Made by a program: the position numbers and the translations under genes | Assembly (NCBI GenBank): GCA_019637175.1 | Contig: JAHBWD010000013.1 | Coordinates: 1 to 64,000, forward strand | DNA from: Labilithrix sp. | GTDB taxonomy: Bacteria > Myxococcota_A > Polyangia > Polyangiales > Polyangiaceae | Direction of reading: 5' to 3' | Length of the DNA: 64,000 bases | Notes under the pieces: generated by a model | What the model was told of the DNA's origin: nothing | The model's database searches: none | Seen by the model: the letters and a program-made list of their open reading frames with translations, nothing else | Shown here: in pieces, positions 34,923 through 42,596 of the stretch | Position numbering within the stretch: position 1 is the first letter of the stretch | Layout: the number at the start of each line of letters is the position of its first letter

Positions 34923-36131
34923 ATGCACGTACGCTCCGTCGCCACGATTCTTTCCCTCTGCGTCGCCGTTTCCGCGATGGCCTGCTCCGGCGCGTCGAAG
35001 CGAAGCGGCTTCGACAGCGAGACCGACAAGACGGAAGGCGCCGGCCCGCGCGAGGGGAGCTTCCAGTCGGCCGAGGCAGGCGCTGGCAGCCCGTGCGCGG
35101 CCAACAACCTCAACGCCGATCCGGACGCGGATCTCGACGGCGACGGCTACCCGCTCAAGTACGACTGCAACGAGTGCGATCCGAACGTGAACCGAGGCGC
35201 GTTCGACGTCCCGGGCAACGGCATCGACGAAGACTGCGACGGCATCGTCGACAACGAGCCCGCCGATTGCGACTCCGGTCTCACGATCACCACGAGCGAT
35301 CCGATGGACGGCGCGAGGGCGATCGGCCTCTGCAAGGAGGCGACGGACGATCAGATGTGGGGCGTCGTCGAGGCGAAGTGGGTGCGGCCCGACGGCGCAC
35401 CGCTCACGGTTCCCGTCGGCTACGGCGTCTTGCCGAGCTTCGGCGTGAACGCGGCGCAAGCCGGCGCCACCGTCCTCGCGATCTCGTCGGGCACCGCGCG
35501 ATCGCCTTCGCAGCCCGGCTACCAGAACGTCTCCGGCCACGACAAGAAGTACTCGCACGGCACGCCCCCCGGCTACCCGAAGGAGTCGCCCTCGTGCTCG
35601 GGCAGCGGCGGCTTCGGCTTCGCGTCCGGCTCGCACGACGGCGCCGCGCTCAAGGTGAAGGTGCGCGTGCCTTCGAACGCGAAGAGCTTCAAGTACCAGC
35701 AGAACTTCTTCACCTACGAGTTCCCCGGGTACATCTGCGACGACTACAACGACTTCTTCGTCACGATCATGGACCCGAAGCCCGCGGGCCTGCCCGACGG
35801 GAACATCGCGTTCGATCAGGACGGCAACCCGATCAGCGTCAACAACAGCCTCCTCCAGGTGTGCGCGCCGCAGAACGCCGGCGGCAAGAGCTTCAGCTGC
35901 CCCCTCGGCAACGGGATGCTCGCGCAGACGGGCTTCGAAGGTCACGCCGCCACCGGCTGGCTGACGACGACGGCCCCCGTCGACGCCGTGCGCGGCAAAG
36001 AGATCACGCTGATGTGGGCCATCTGGGATCAGGGCGACCACGTCCTCGATTCGACCGCCCTCATCGACGACTTCACCTGGTCGGTCGACGCGGCCGACGG
36101 CGCGCAGACCCTCCCGAGCCCCCCGAAGTAG
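34923..36131 (+). CDS. Choice-of-anchor L lipoprotein with MopE-type metal-binding motif
   Basis: The 402-residue protein has a lipoprotein signal (SLCVAVSAMACSG). Residues ~65-110 carry the myxobacterial putative metal-binding motif: DADLDGDGYP, then CNECDPNVNRGA and PGNGIDEDCDGIVDN, with Asp-rich Ca-binding-like loops. A choice-of-anchor L domain (~125-390) follows, with DDQMWGVVEAKWVRPDG, SFKYQQNFFTYEFPGYICDDYNDFFV and LTLMW-type strands. Such proteins are displayed on the cell surface, and adhesion or matrix functions are suspected for the family. GGAGG precedes the ATG. Confidence 0.88.
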   Translation: MHVRSVATILSLCVAVSAMACSGASKRSGFDSETDKTEGAGPREGSFQSAEAGAGSPCAANNLNADPDADLDGDGYPLKYDCNECDPNVNRGAFDVPGNGIDEDCDGIVDNEPADCDSGLTITTSDPMDGARAIGLCKEATDDQMWGVVEAKWVRPDGAPLTVPVGYGVLPSFGVNAAQAGATVLAISSGTARSPSQPGYQNVSGHDKKYSHGTPPGYPKESPSCSGSGGFGFASGSHDGAALKVKVRVPSNAKSFKYQQNFFTYEFPGYICDDYNDFFVTIMDPKPAGLPDGNIAFDQDGNPISVNNSLLQVCAPQNAGGKSFSCPLGNGMLAQTGFEGHAATGWLTTTAPVDAVRGKEITLMWAIWDQGDHVLDSTALIDDFTWSVDAADGAQTLPSPPK

Positions 36132-36189
36132 ACCGTTCGGGCGGCCCACATTTCCCGAGCAAACTACGGCAGCGCACAAGGTGCGCTCC

Positions 36190-36218
36190 TTGACCGATCC
36201 CCGCGGGAACGATACTCC
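36190..36218 (+). promoter_or_regulatory. Candidate promoter giving a leaderless kinase transcript
   Basis: TTGACC (36190-36195) and TACTCC (36213-36218) are 17 bases apart. The -10 ends 8 bases before the ATG at 36227, so transcription would start about at the start codon. It is the best -35/-10 pair among the leaderless candidates here, though the -10 is weak. Confidence 0.45.
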
Positions 36219-36226
36219 ATAGTCGG

Positions 36227-38080
36227 ATGATCGGGGCTGCACGAGACCCCAGATCCGGCGTTGAGGCGCAGATAGAAGGCACCCCCACGACGGCGTTCGG
36301 CAAGTACCAGCTCTTCGCGAGCTTGGGGCGTGGAGGAATGGCCGACGTCTTCCTCTCCGTCGCGCGCGGGCAGATGGGCTTCAACAAGCTCGCCGTCATC
36401 AAGCGCCTTCGCCAAGCGCTCGCCGAGGAGGCCGCGTTCCGCAACATGTTCCTCGACGAAGCGCGCCTCGCGGCGCGCCTCAGTCACCCGAACATCGTCC
36501 ACACGTACGAGGTCGGCGAGCAGAACGGCGTCTACTTCATTGCGATGGAGTACCTCGAGGGGCAATCGCTCAACAAGGTGCTGAAGGAAGCGCTGCGCCG
36601 CAAAGAAGGCGTCGAGGCCGAGGTCGGCGCGCGCATCGTCGCCGACGCGCTCTCGGGCCTGCACTACGCCCACGATCTGCGCGACTACGACGGGCGCCCG
36701 CTCAACGTCATTCATCGCGACGTGAGCCCGCACAACATCTTCGTGACCTACGACGGCCACACGAAGCTCGTCGACTTCGGCATCGCGAAGGCGGCGCTCT
36801 CGTCGACGGAGACGGAGGTCGGCGTCCTCAAGGGCAAGGTCGCGTACATGTCTCCGGAGCAGGCGATGGGCGGTCGCATCGACTGTCGCTCCGACCTGTT
36901 CGCGATGGGGATCGTGCTGTGGGAGCTGCTCGCGCGCCAGCGCCTCATGACGGGCGAGAGCGCGGCGAACACGCTCCACAAGCTGATGAACGAGCCGATC
37001 CCGCGCGTCTCGCAGGTCATCGGCAACATCGATCCGGCGCTCGACGCCATCGTCGCGAAGGCGCTCGAGAAGGATCCGCAGTATCGCTGGCAGAGCGCGA
37101 TCGAGATGCGCGACGCGCTCGAGGGCTGGCTCCGCGCGCAGCCGCACCCCGCGCGACAAGAAGAGGTCGGGCGCAAGATGCTCTACCTGTTCCACAGCGT
37201 CCGTGAAGAGGTGCAGCGGCAGATCCAGCGCCACATGGCGGCGCTCACCGCGGCGACGAACACGCAGGAGCTGCAAGCGCTCACCGCCGAGTCGCTCCAC
37301 CGCATGGAGCAGTCGGGCGCCAACGTGAGCGGGCAGCTCCTTCGCCTCGGCGGGAGCGGATCGGGCAGCGGCGTCGTCGCCAACTACGGGCTCGGCACGC
37401 ACGCCTCCCAGTTCGCGCGCGGCAACGCGCACTCGCACTCGCACTCGCTCGCGACCGAGCACCCGCCGCAGAAGAGCAACACGCTGCTCATCGTGCTCGC
37501 GGTCGGGTTCTTCCTCCTCGCAGGGTTGCTCATCGTGGTGGTCGGCCTGCGCAACGAACGGCAGAAGGGCGATGCGCCGCTGGCGGCCGACTCGTCGGGG
37601 CAGGGCGACACGCAGGCGCAGACCACGACGTCGCCGAGCGGAGGTCCGGCGGTCGCGTCCACGGAGACGACGCCGCCCGCGTCGGGCGATCTCCCGGCCG
37701 GCGTCGTGCCGCCGACCACAGGGACGGCGGCGACGAACCCGGTGGTCGCGACCAAGCCGCCGATCTCGACCCCGACGAACCGGCCCGTCAACACGCCGGT
37801 CAAGCCCCCCGTCACGCCGCCGGTGAAGTCCGCCGCGACGACGACGGCCCCGCCCTCGAACGATCAGGAGCCCGGGTTCCTGACCGTGAGCTCGTATCCC
37901 TGGTCGAAGGTGACGGCGGGCGGGCGCGTCATTTGTCCGGCGACCCCGTGCAACAAGGTGCAGATGGCGCCGGGCACGTACACCCTCGTGTTCGAGAACA
38001 GCGAGCAGGGCCTCAAGGGCACGAGCAGCGTCACCATCAAGAGCGGCGAGACCGCCAGCCGGAATCTCGGCTTGAAGTAG
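36227..38080 (+). CDS. Membrane Ser/Thr protein kinase (Hanks type) with PEGA-like tail
   Basis: This 617-residue protein has a cytoplasmic kinase domain (~27-310) with the Gly loop [16 protein letters not shown], Lys in LAVIKRLRQ, catalytic loop [15 protein letters not shown] in LVDFGIAKA and APE-like MSPEQAM. A helical juxtamembrane stretch follows. A transmembrane helix ([20 protein letters not shown], ~420-440) leads to a Thr/Pro-rich periplasmic linker and a C-terminal PEGA-like domain ([29 protein letters not shown], ~545-617). Myxobacteria use such kinases in development and stress signalling. No phosphatase is adjacent. The orphan binding-protein gene follows 33 bases later, so a sensing partnership is conceivable. 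Confidence 0.93.
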   Translation: MIGAARDPRSGVEAQIEGTPTTAFGKYQLFASLGRGGMADVFLSVARGQMGFNKLAVIKRLRQALAEEAAFRNMFLDEARLAARLSHPNIVHTYEVGEQNGVYFIAMEYLEGQSLNKVLKEALRRKEGVEAEVGARIVADALSGLHYAHDLRDYDGRPLNVIHRDVSPHNIFVTYDGHTKLVDFGIAKAALSSTETEVGVLKGKVAYMSPEQAMGGRIDCRSDLFAMGIVLWELLARQRLMTGESAANTLHKLMNEPIPRVSQVIGNIDPALDAIVAKALEKDPQYRWQSAIEMRDALEGWLRAQPHPARQEEVGRKMLYLFHSVREEVQRQIQRHMAALTAATNTQELQALTAESLHRMEQSGANVSGQLLRLGGSGSGSGVVANYGLGTHASQFARGNAHSHSHSLATEHPPQKSNTLLIVLAVGFFLLAGLLIVVVGLRNERQKGDAPLAADSSGQGDTQAQTTTSPSGGPAVASTETTPPASGDLPAGVVPPTTGTAATNPVVATKPPISTPTNRPVNTPVKPPVTPPVKSAATTTAPPSNDQEPGFLTVSSYPWSKVTAGGRVICPATPCNKVQMAPGTYTLVFENSEQGLKGTSSVTIKSGETASRNLGLK

Positions 38081-38101
38081 CGGATTCGGGCGGAAGCGCG
38101 C

Positions 38102-38107
38102 CATAAT
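38102..38107 (+). promoter_or_regulatory. Possible -10 box upstream of the binding-protein gene
   Basis: CATAAT, one mismatch to the consensus -10, ends 6 bases before the GTG at 38114. No -35 fits. It could give a leaderless transcript within the kinase operon. Weak evidence. Confidence 0.3.
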
Positions 38108-38113
38108 GAAGGC

Positions 38114-39547
38114 GTGGGAGCCCGGCAGACTCGAACGCGCCTTCGGCGGCCGCTCGCCCTCGGCTTCTGCGCCGCGGGAGCCGCCTTCGCGATCTCCGCG
38201 CTGGGGGTCGAGCAAGGGTGCAGCGAGCAGCCGCCTCCGCCGGTGGGCGACAAGCCGATCCTCATCGGCGTCTCCTTCGGCCTCAGCGCGGGTCTCAAAG
38301 ACTTCGCCGCGCCGCTTCGCGACTCGATCCGCGTCGCCGAAGGACAGATCAACGCCGCGGGCGGCGTCCTCGGCCGGCGCGTCTTCTTCGACGTCCAGGA
38401 CGACGAGAGCGACGAAGAGGCCAAGGTCGAGGAGGTCGCCAACGACTTCGTGCGCAAGGGCGCGGTCGCCGTCATCGGTCCGCTGAGCAGCGGGCAGGTC
38501 GTCCGCGTTCAGCAGATCTACGCCGAGAAGAACATCATCCAGATCTCGCCTTCGGCGACGTCGACCGACATCACGAACATCCAGCCGTCGGGAGATCGCT
38601 GGCTCTTCCGCACGACGCCCGCCGACGACTTCCAGGGCGCCGCCGTCCTCCTCTTCTCTCAACGCACGCCGCGCGGGCTCGGCGACGCGGGAGCGCCGCC
38701 CGAGGTCGACGGCGGTCCGCCGTCGACCTGTCGCAAGATGGCGATCGTCCACGTCGACAACGCCTACGGCAAGTCGATGGCCGACGTGATCGAGAAGGCG
38801 TTCCCTCGTCGCGCCGGTCAGCCCATCCTCGCGCGCAAGAGCGTGTCCGTGAAGGTCGCGGCGAGCTACGTCGACGTCGTCGCGCAGATCATGCCGCTCG
38901 AGCCCGAGTGCGTCGCGCTCATCACGTACGACGACGTCGGCGCGCAGTTCGTCCGCGACTTCAAGACCGACCCGGGCTACGCCGCGCTCGCGGCCAAGGG
39001 CTTCTTCTTCATCGGCACCGACGGCGTGTACACCGACGGCTTCATCAAGAAGGGCCTCGAGAACGAGTCCGACCCCAAGTCGCCCAACATCGCCGAGGGC
39101 GTCTACGGAACGAACCCCGACACGCAGCCCGGAACGAAGGAGTACAACGAGTTTCGCACGATCTTCTCGTCGTACTTCCCGCTCGGGGTGAAGGACGCGC
39201 CTTCGTTCGGCGCGAACACGTTCGACGCGGCGGTGCTCATCGCCCTCGCGATCCAGCGCGCGGGGAACACCAACGATCGCGACGCCATCCGCCGCTCCCT
39301 CATCGAGGTGGCGAACGCGCCGGGCAAGCCGTTCACGCCGGCGCAGCTCGGCGACGCGCTCCAGGCCGCGGCCCGCGGCGAAGACATCGACTACAAGGGC
39401 GCGTCGGGCACCGTCGACCTCGAGCCCAACGGCAACGTGAAGAGCGGCTTCATCGTGTGGGAGGCCTTCCGCAACACGAAGAGGGAAGTCGAGTACCGAA
39501 CCGTCGGGCGCTTCGCGCTCGAGGAGCTCGTGGATCAGCTCAAATGA
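38114..39547 (+). CDS. LivK-like periplasmic binding protein, orphan, lipoprotein
   Basis: The 477-residue protein has a basic N-terminus, a signal and a lipobox-like GVEQGC. A type-1 periplasmic binding fold (Peripla_BP_6, leucine/amide family) follows: ILIGVSFGLSAGLKDFAAPLRDSIRVAEGQINAAGGVLGRRV, then AVIGPLSSGQVVRVQQIYAEKNIIQISPSATS and MAIVHVDNAYGKSMADVIEKAF. A Gly/Ala/Pro-rich insert (~195-212) interrupts the second lobe. Family members bind amino acids or other small molecules. No LivHMGF permease or ATPase is in the window, so it may serve as a sensor for the preceding kinase or as an unlinked transport part. Start GTG 38114 is the only sensible one. Confidence 0.85.
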   Translation: MGARQTRTRLRRPLALGFCAAGAAFAISALGVEQGCSEQPPPPVGDKPILIGVSFGLSAGLKDFAAPLRDSIRVAEGQINAAGGVLGRRVFFDVQDDESDEEAKVEEVANDFVRKGAVAVIGPLSSGQVVRVQQIYAEKNIIQISPSATSTDITNIQPSGDRWLFRTTPADDFQGAAVLLFSQRTPRGLGDAGAPPEVDGGPPSTCRKMAIVHVDNAYGKSMADVIEKAFPRRAGQPILARKSVSVKVAASYVDVVAQIMPLEPECVALITYDDVGAQFVRDFKTDPGYAALAAKGFFFIGTDGVYTDGFIKKGLENESDPKSPNIAEGVYGTNPDTQPGTKEYNEFRTIFSSYFPLGVKDAPSFGANTFDAAVLIALAIQRAGNTNDRDAIRRSLIEVANAPGKPFTPAQLGDALQAAARGEDIDYKGASGTVDLEPNGNVKSGFIVWEAFRNTKREVEYRTVGRFALEELVDQLK

Positions 39548-40056
39548 CACGACGTCTCTCCGCCGCGATCGTCTTCGGCTGCGTCGCTTCCCTCGCCGTC
39601 GCTTGCTCCGCGCCGGCCGACGGCCCCTCCGAGGGCAAGTACACGGTGCGCTTTCCGTCGACGGCCGCGGCGGTCGCGACCGACACCGTGCAGCTCTACT
39701 TCTACGCGGTGCCGACGAAGCTCGCCGACCGCAACAACTTCTGCCAGAGCCTGCTTCAGGCGCGCAAGCGCGGCGACAACTCGATCCGGCCGATCGGCCA
39801 GAACCCGCCGGTGAACCTGTGCGAGATGTTCAAGGGCGTCAAACCGGTCGTCGTGGGCTACGGCGAGAAGGCGGTCCTCGGCATCGGGCGTCGCGGCGCC
39901 GACGACTTCCTCGTCGGTTGCGTGATTCAGACGTACGGCGCCGGCGACGCTCCGCTCGATCTCGATCTCGCGCTCGTCGACGTGGGCTTGCCCGTCCCGA
40001 CCACCGACTGCACGAGCGTCAGCCAAGCCTGCGAAGCTCGCTGCACGCGGCAGTAG
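39544..40056 (+). CDS. Lipoprotein coupled to the binding-protein gene
   Basis: The 170-residue product starts at an ATG overlapping the previous stop (ATGA). A signal ending in VASLAVACSA gives a lipid anchor. The mature part (KYTVRFPSTAAAVATDTVQLYFYAV, LCEMFKGVKPVVVGYGEKAVLGIGRRGADDFLVGC) is probably a small beta-sandwich with paired Cys. I do not know the family. Coupling suggests it acts with the binding protein or kinase at the periplasmic face. The 3' end faces the hairpin cluster at 40063-40170. Confidence 0.72.
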   Translation: MTRRLSAAIVFGCVASLAVACSAPADGPSEGKYTVRFPSTAAAVATDTVQLYFYAVPTKLADRNNFCQSLLQARKRGDNSIRPIGQNPPVNLCEMFKGVKPVVVGYGEKAVLGIGRRGADDFLVGCVIQTYGAGDAPLDLDLALVDVGLPVPTTDCTSVSQACEARCTRQ

Positions 40057-40062
40057 TCACGT

Positions 40063-40170
40063 GGGGCCTGGCGGCCCCCTCGTCGGCGGAGCCGACGAGC
40101 CTCCCCCGCCAGGTGCCGCTCGCACGGCGTGCTTGGCCTGCGGCCAACGGCGCTTCGCGCCGGGGGCACG
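40063..40170. repeat. Cluster of five hairpins between convergent genes (REP/BIME-like)
   Basis: Within about 110 bases are: GGGGCC-TGGC-GGCCCC (40063-40078), a perfect nine-base stem with a GGA loop (40079-40099), GCAC-GGC-GTGC (40122-40132), TTGGCC-TGC-GGCCAA (40133-40147) and CGGCGC-TTC-GCGCCG (40148-40162). CCTGGCGG at 40067-40074 also pairs with CCGCCAGG at 40106-40113 around the second hairpin, and GTGCC (40113-40117) pairs with GGCAC (40165-40169) around the last three. No copy was found elsewhere in the window. A two-way terminator or a chromosomal REP-type element fits. No T-run is present. Confidence 0.75.
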
Positions 40171-40227
40171 CCTCACGTTTGCGGGCGAGGCTTCCGCGCG
40201 TCGGTGCCTCTTCTCTTCTCGTCTGGG

Positions 40228-41040
40228 TTACTTCACGAGGGCGGCGTGCATGACGAGGTAGATCTCGGGGTCGTAGAAGGTCTGGAAGTGGCCGACGAAT
40301 TTGTCGCAGAGGCCGATGTTCGTCGCGCCTTCGACGATCGAGGTGCGGTACGGGCGGATGTACTCGTCGGTGCACGTGTAGATCGAGGTGAAGGGGACCT
40401 CCTTCGGCATCGACTTCGCGTTGACCGCCGTGAGAAACTTGCTGCCCGGTGAGAGATCGTAGAGCGCCGGCCAGCGGACGAGCGCGGCGGCGAGGGGAGC
40501 CTTGGCGATGCCGTGCTGGGGCGAGACGAACGTGACGAGCCGCGAGACGTGCCTTTCGCCGCCGAGCGACTGCACGTAGTGGCGCGCGATGAGGCCGCCG
40601 GTGCACTCGGCCAGGATGTCGATCTTCTCCTCGCCGCTGTCGGCCTTCACCTTGGCGACCACCGCGGCGAGATCCGCCGACGCCTGGAACAGGCTCCCGC
40701 TGAGGAGCTGCGGCGGCTCGTAGACGACCGGGTCGAACCCGTCGCGCGTGAGGCGCGCGACGATGGGATCGAACCACGCCGTCGGGATCGTGACCCCCGT
40801 GATGAGCAGCACCGGGCGCCGCTTGGCGAGCGGCGCCGGCCCGGGCTCGAGTCGGTCGACCCTCAGCTTGTCGCGGTAGGCGTTCAGGAACTTCGCGCCC
40901 CAGTACTGCGGCGTCCGCATCTCCGACGTGAGGTTGGCTTCGCTGATCTCGACGTCTTCGTCATCGGGCTCCGGCGCGGCGGCGCAGCCGAAGCCGAGGG
41001 TCACAGCGAGGATCGAGCACGCGAGGATCGTCTTGGTCAT
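40228..41040 (-). CDS. Lipase/esterase-fold lipoprotein with Cys in place of the catalytic Ser
   Basis: The 270-residue protein has a lipoprotein signal (LAVTLGFGCAAA) and an alpha/beta-hydrolase fold of the EstA/class-2 lipase type: RRPVLLITGVTIPTAWF, then the nucleophile elbow ILAECTGGLIARHYVQSLGG where GxSxG should be. Cys146 replaces Ser. Asp225 (CTDEYIRPY) and His251 (VGHFQTF) complete the triad in the expected order and context. It could be a cysteine hydrolase, an acyl-binding protein or a weakened lipase. GGAGCC lies before ATG 41040 and an inverted repeat lies just upstream (41059-41130). Its 3' end faces the hairpin cluster. Confidence 0.8.
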   Translation of the reverse strand: MTKTILACSILAVTLGFGCAAAPEPDDEDVEISEANLTSEMRTPQYWGAKFLNAYRDKLRVDRLEPGPAPLAKRRPVLLITGVTIPTAWFDPIVARLTRDGFDPVVYEPPQLLSGSLFQASADLAAVVAKVKADSGEEKIDILAECTGGLIARHYVQSLGGERHVSRLVTFVSPQHGIAKAPLAAALVRWPALYDLSPGSKFLTAVNAKSMPKEVPFTSIYTCTDEYIRPYRTSIVEGATNIGLCDKFVGHFQTFYDPEIYLVMHAALVK

Positions 41041-41058
41041 GGGGGGCTCCGTCGGGAT

Positions 41059-41130
41059 AAGTGAAACGGACGTCACCTTTTGGATCGAATCTCGACGCGC
41101 GCAACCCAAAAAGTGACGCGGTATTCACTT
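41059..41130. promoter_or_regulatory. Long imperfect inverted repeat upstream of the lipase-like gene
   Basis: Arms at 41059-41083 and 41106-41130 are reverse complements at 20 of 25 positions, with the outer seven (AAGTGAA / TTCACTT) and a GTCAC/GTGAC block matching. They lie 19-90 bases upstream of the lipase-like ATG (minus strand), the usual place for an operator. The region is less GC-rich than its surroundings. The binding protein is unknown. Confidence 0.55.
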
Positions 41131-41172
41131 TTGTGGAGGCGCGCGAAAAGTGCGGGCGAAAGCGCCCGGAGC

Positions 41173-42060
41173 TCAGTTGCAGCGGTCGGTGCCGCAGTTG
41201 ATGATCGGCGAGAGCGACGCGCTCGTCGGCGGATCCTGCGGGCGGAGCGCGAAGAAGAGCGCGGTACCGCCGCCGACGACCGCGGCGCTCGTGAAGATCC
41301 AGAAGAAGGGGCTCGAGAAGAGAGAGCCGCCCTCGCTCTTGCCTCCCTTGCCCGGACCGGGCCCAGCGCCCGCCTCGACGAACGCGCTCTTCGGCACCTG
41401 CGGGTTGCCCGCTTCGAGCACGGTGTTGTCACGCTCGTCGAGCGCCTGCACGTAGAAGTCGAGGCGCGTGCGCCCCGAGGGAGCCGCGGCCACCTCGACC
41501 GCCTGCGCGTCGCTCGGGCTCACCTGCGTGATCGTGTAGTCGCCCGACGACGTCCAGCGGTAGCCGACGTTCACCTTCTTCACGATCTTCGTCGGATCGC
41601 GCGTCGTGACGCGCAGCGTGCCGCCGCCGGTCGAGACGTTCGCCGAGACGTCGATGCCCGGCTTCGAGGGCAGCGAGCGGAGGCTGCCGCGCGCCTCCAT
41701 GAAGGGCGTGTTCACCTTCGGGCCGAGGTTCGGATCGGCCTGGTAGTCGGGATCGAAGATGAGGAGCTGGAGGAAGGCGTCGCGCGCTTGCTCCTCCTTG
41801 TCGAGGACGGCGTAGGTGACGGCGAGGACCCGGTACGCGCGGACGAGCTGGTCGTGGCTGAGGCCCGTGCGCTTGACGACGCGCTCGGCCACCGCGTTGG
41901 CCTGCTCGTAGTCGAGCTTCGCGTAGAGCTGCTCGGCCGTCTCGACGTCGGCGGGCCCTTGCGTCGCCGCCGGCTTCGTCGGCGCGGCCCCGGCCGGCGC
42001 CGCGACGCCGGCGATCGCGGCGCACAGCACGAACGCGAGCCCGGCGCGGACGGTTCCCAT
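41173..42060 (-). CDS. Exported TPR-like protein with C-terminal membrane helix, unknown function
   Basis: The 295-residue protein has a signal peptide (FVLCAAIAGVAAPAGA) and a helical TPR-like segment (~40-110: AEQLYAKLDYEQANAVAERVV, YAVLDKEEQARDAFLQLLIFDPDYQAD). A beta-rich middle (~130-225) looks like an Ig-type domain, and near the C-terminus there is a helix (FWIFTSAAVVGGGTALFFAL) followed by a short tail with CGTDRCN. It matches a general layout of myxobacterial proteins without assigned function. TATCCT lies 6 bases before the ATG. It is upstream of the lipase-like gene on the same strand with the inverted repeat between them. Confidence 0.72.
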   Translation of the reverse strand: MGTVRAGLAFVLCAAIAGVAAPAGAAPTKPAATQGPADVETAEQLYAKLDYEQANAVAERVVKRTGLSHDQLVRAYRVLAVTYAVLDKEEQARDAFLQLLIFDPDYQADPNLGPKVNTPFMEARGSLRSLPSKPGIDVSANVSTGGGTLRVTTRDPTKIVKKVNVGYRWTSSGDYTITQVSPSDAQAVEVAAAPSGRTRLDFYVQALDERDNTVLEAGNPQVPKSAFVEAGAGPGPGKGGKSEGGSLFSSPFFWIFTSAAVVGGGTALFFALRPQDPPTSASLSPIINCGTDRCN

Positions 42061-42066
42061 GGATCG

Positions 42067-42072
42067 AGGATA
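42067..42072 (-). promoter_or_regulatory. Candidate -10 box of a leaderless transcript (gene at 41173-42060)
   Basis: On the minus strand TATCCT ends 6 bases before the ATG at 42060. The spacing allows transcription to begin at the start codon. It is part of the recurring TAnnnT pattern. Confidence 0.4.
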
Positions 42073-42149
42073 ACCCCAGCGGCGGGCACGGGAGAAGGAA
42101 ACGACGCGTCCATTGCGGCGCGCGAGCGCGCGCCGTAGAAGGAGCCCTC

Positions 42150-42596
42150 ATGGCGAGAGCGCGCGCGTCTTGGGACGAGTACTTCATGAACATCGCCACC
42201 GAGGTGGCCACGCGCTCGACGTGCGACCGCAAGCACGTGGGCGCCGTCGTCGTGCGCGACAAGTCGATCCTCGCGACCGGCTACAACGGCTCGGTCCGCG
42301 GCCTCGCGCATTGCGACGACGAGGGCCACCTGATGGAAGACGGCCACTGCGTGCGCACGGTGCACGCCGAGGCGAACGCCATCGTCCAGGCCGCCCGCAA
42401 CGGCATGCGCATCGACGGCTCGTCGATCTACGTGACCGCTTCGCCCTGCTGGGGCTGCTTCCGCCTCATCGCGAACGGCGGGATCGTGCGCGTCGTGTTC
42501 GGCGAGTTCTATCGCGACCAGAAGATCTTCGACGTCTCGCAGAAGCTCGGCATCGAGCTCGTCGACTTCTCGAAGCATCGGCAGAAGGAGGCTTGA
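42150..42596 (+). CDS. Deoxycytidylate (dCMP) deaminase family protein
   Basis: The 148-residue cytoplasmic enzyme has the zinc-binding deaminase signature: His72-Ala-Glu74 (TVHAEANAI) with the catalytic Glu, and Cys100/Cys103 (SPCWGC). The N-terminal block WDEYFMNIATEVATRSTCDRKHVGAVVVRDKSILATGYNGS is typical of dCMP deaminases that make dUMP for dTTP synthesis. An AAGGAG precedes the ATG and TAGAAG sits 8 bases upstream. The stop overlaps ddl (TGATG), so nucleotide and cell-wall precursor genes are cotranscribed. Confidence 0.9.
   Translation: MARARASWDEYFMNIATEVATRSTCDRKHVGAVVVRDKSILATGYNGSVRGLAHCDDEGHLMEDGHCVRTVHAEANAIVQAARNGMRIDGSSIYVTASPCWGCFRLIANGGIVRVVFGEFYRDQKIFDVSQKLGIELVDFSKHRQKEA

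Noticed and set aside
36164..39550. An 1128-codon minus-strand frame across the kinase and binding-protein genes
   Set aside because: It is a composition-driven shadow of genes with clear domains, and its product has no recognisable motif or signal.
40063..40170. CRISPR-like array or tRNA-like cluster
   Set aside because: The units are different palindromes, not direct repeats with spacers, and no cas gene or cloverleaf is present.
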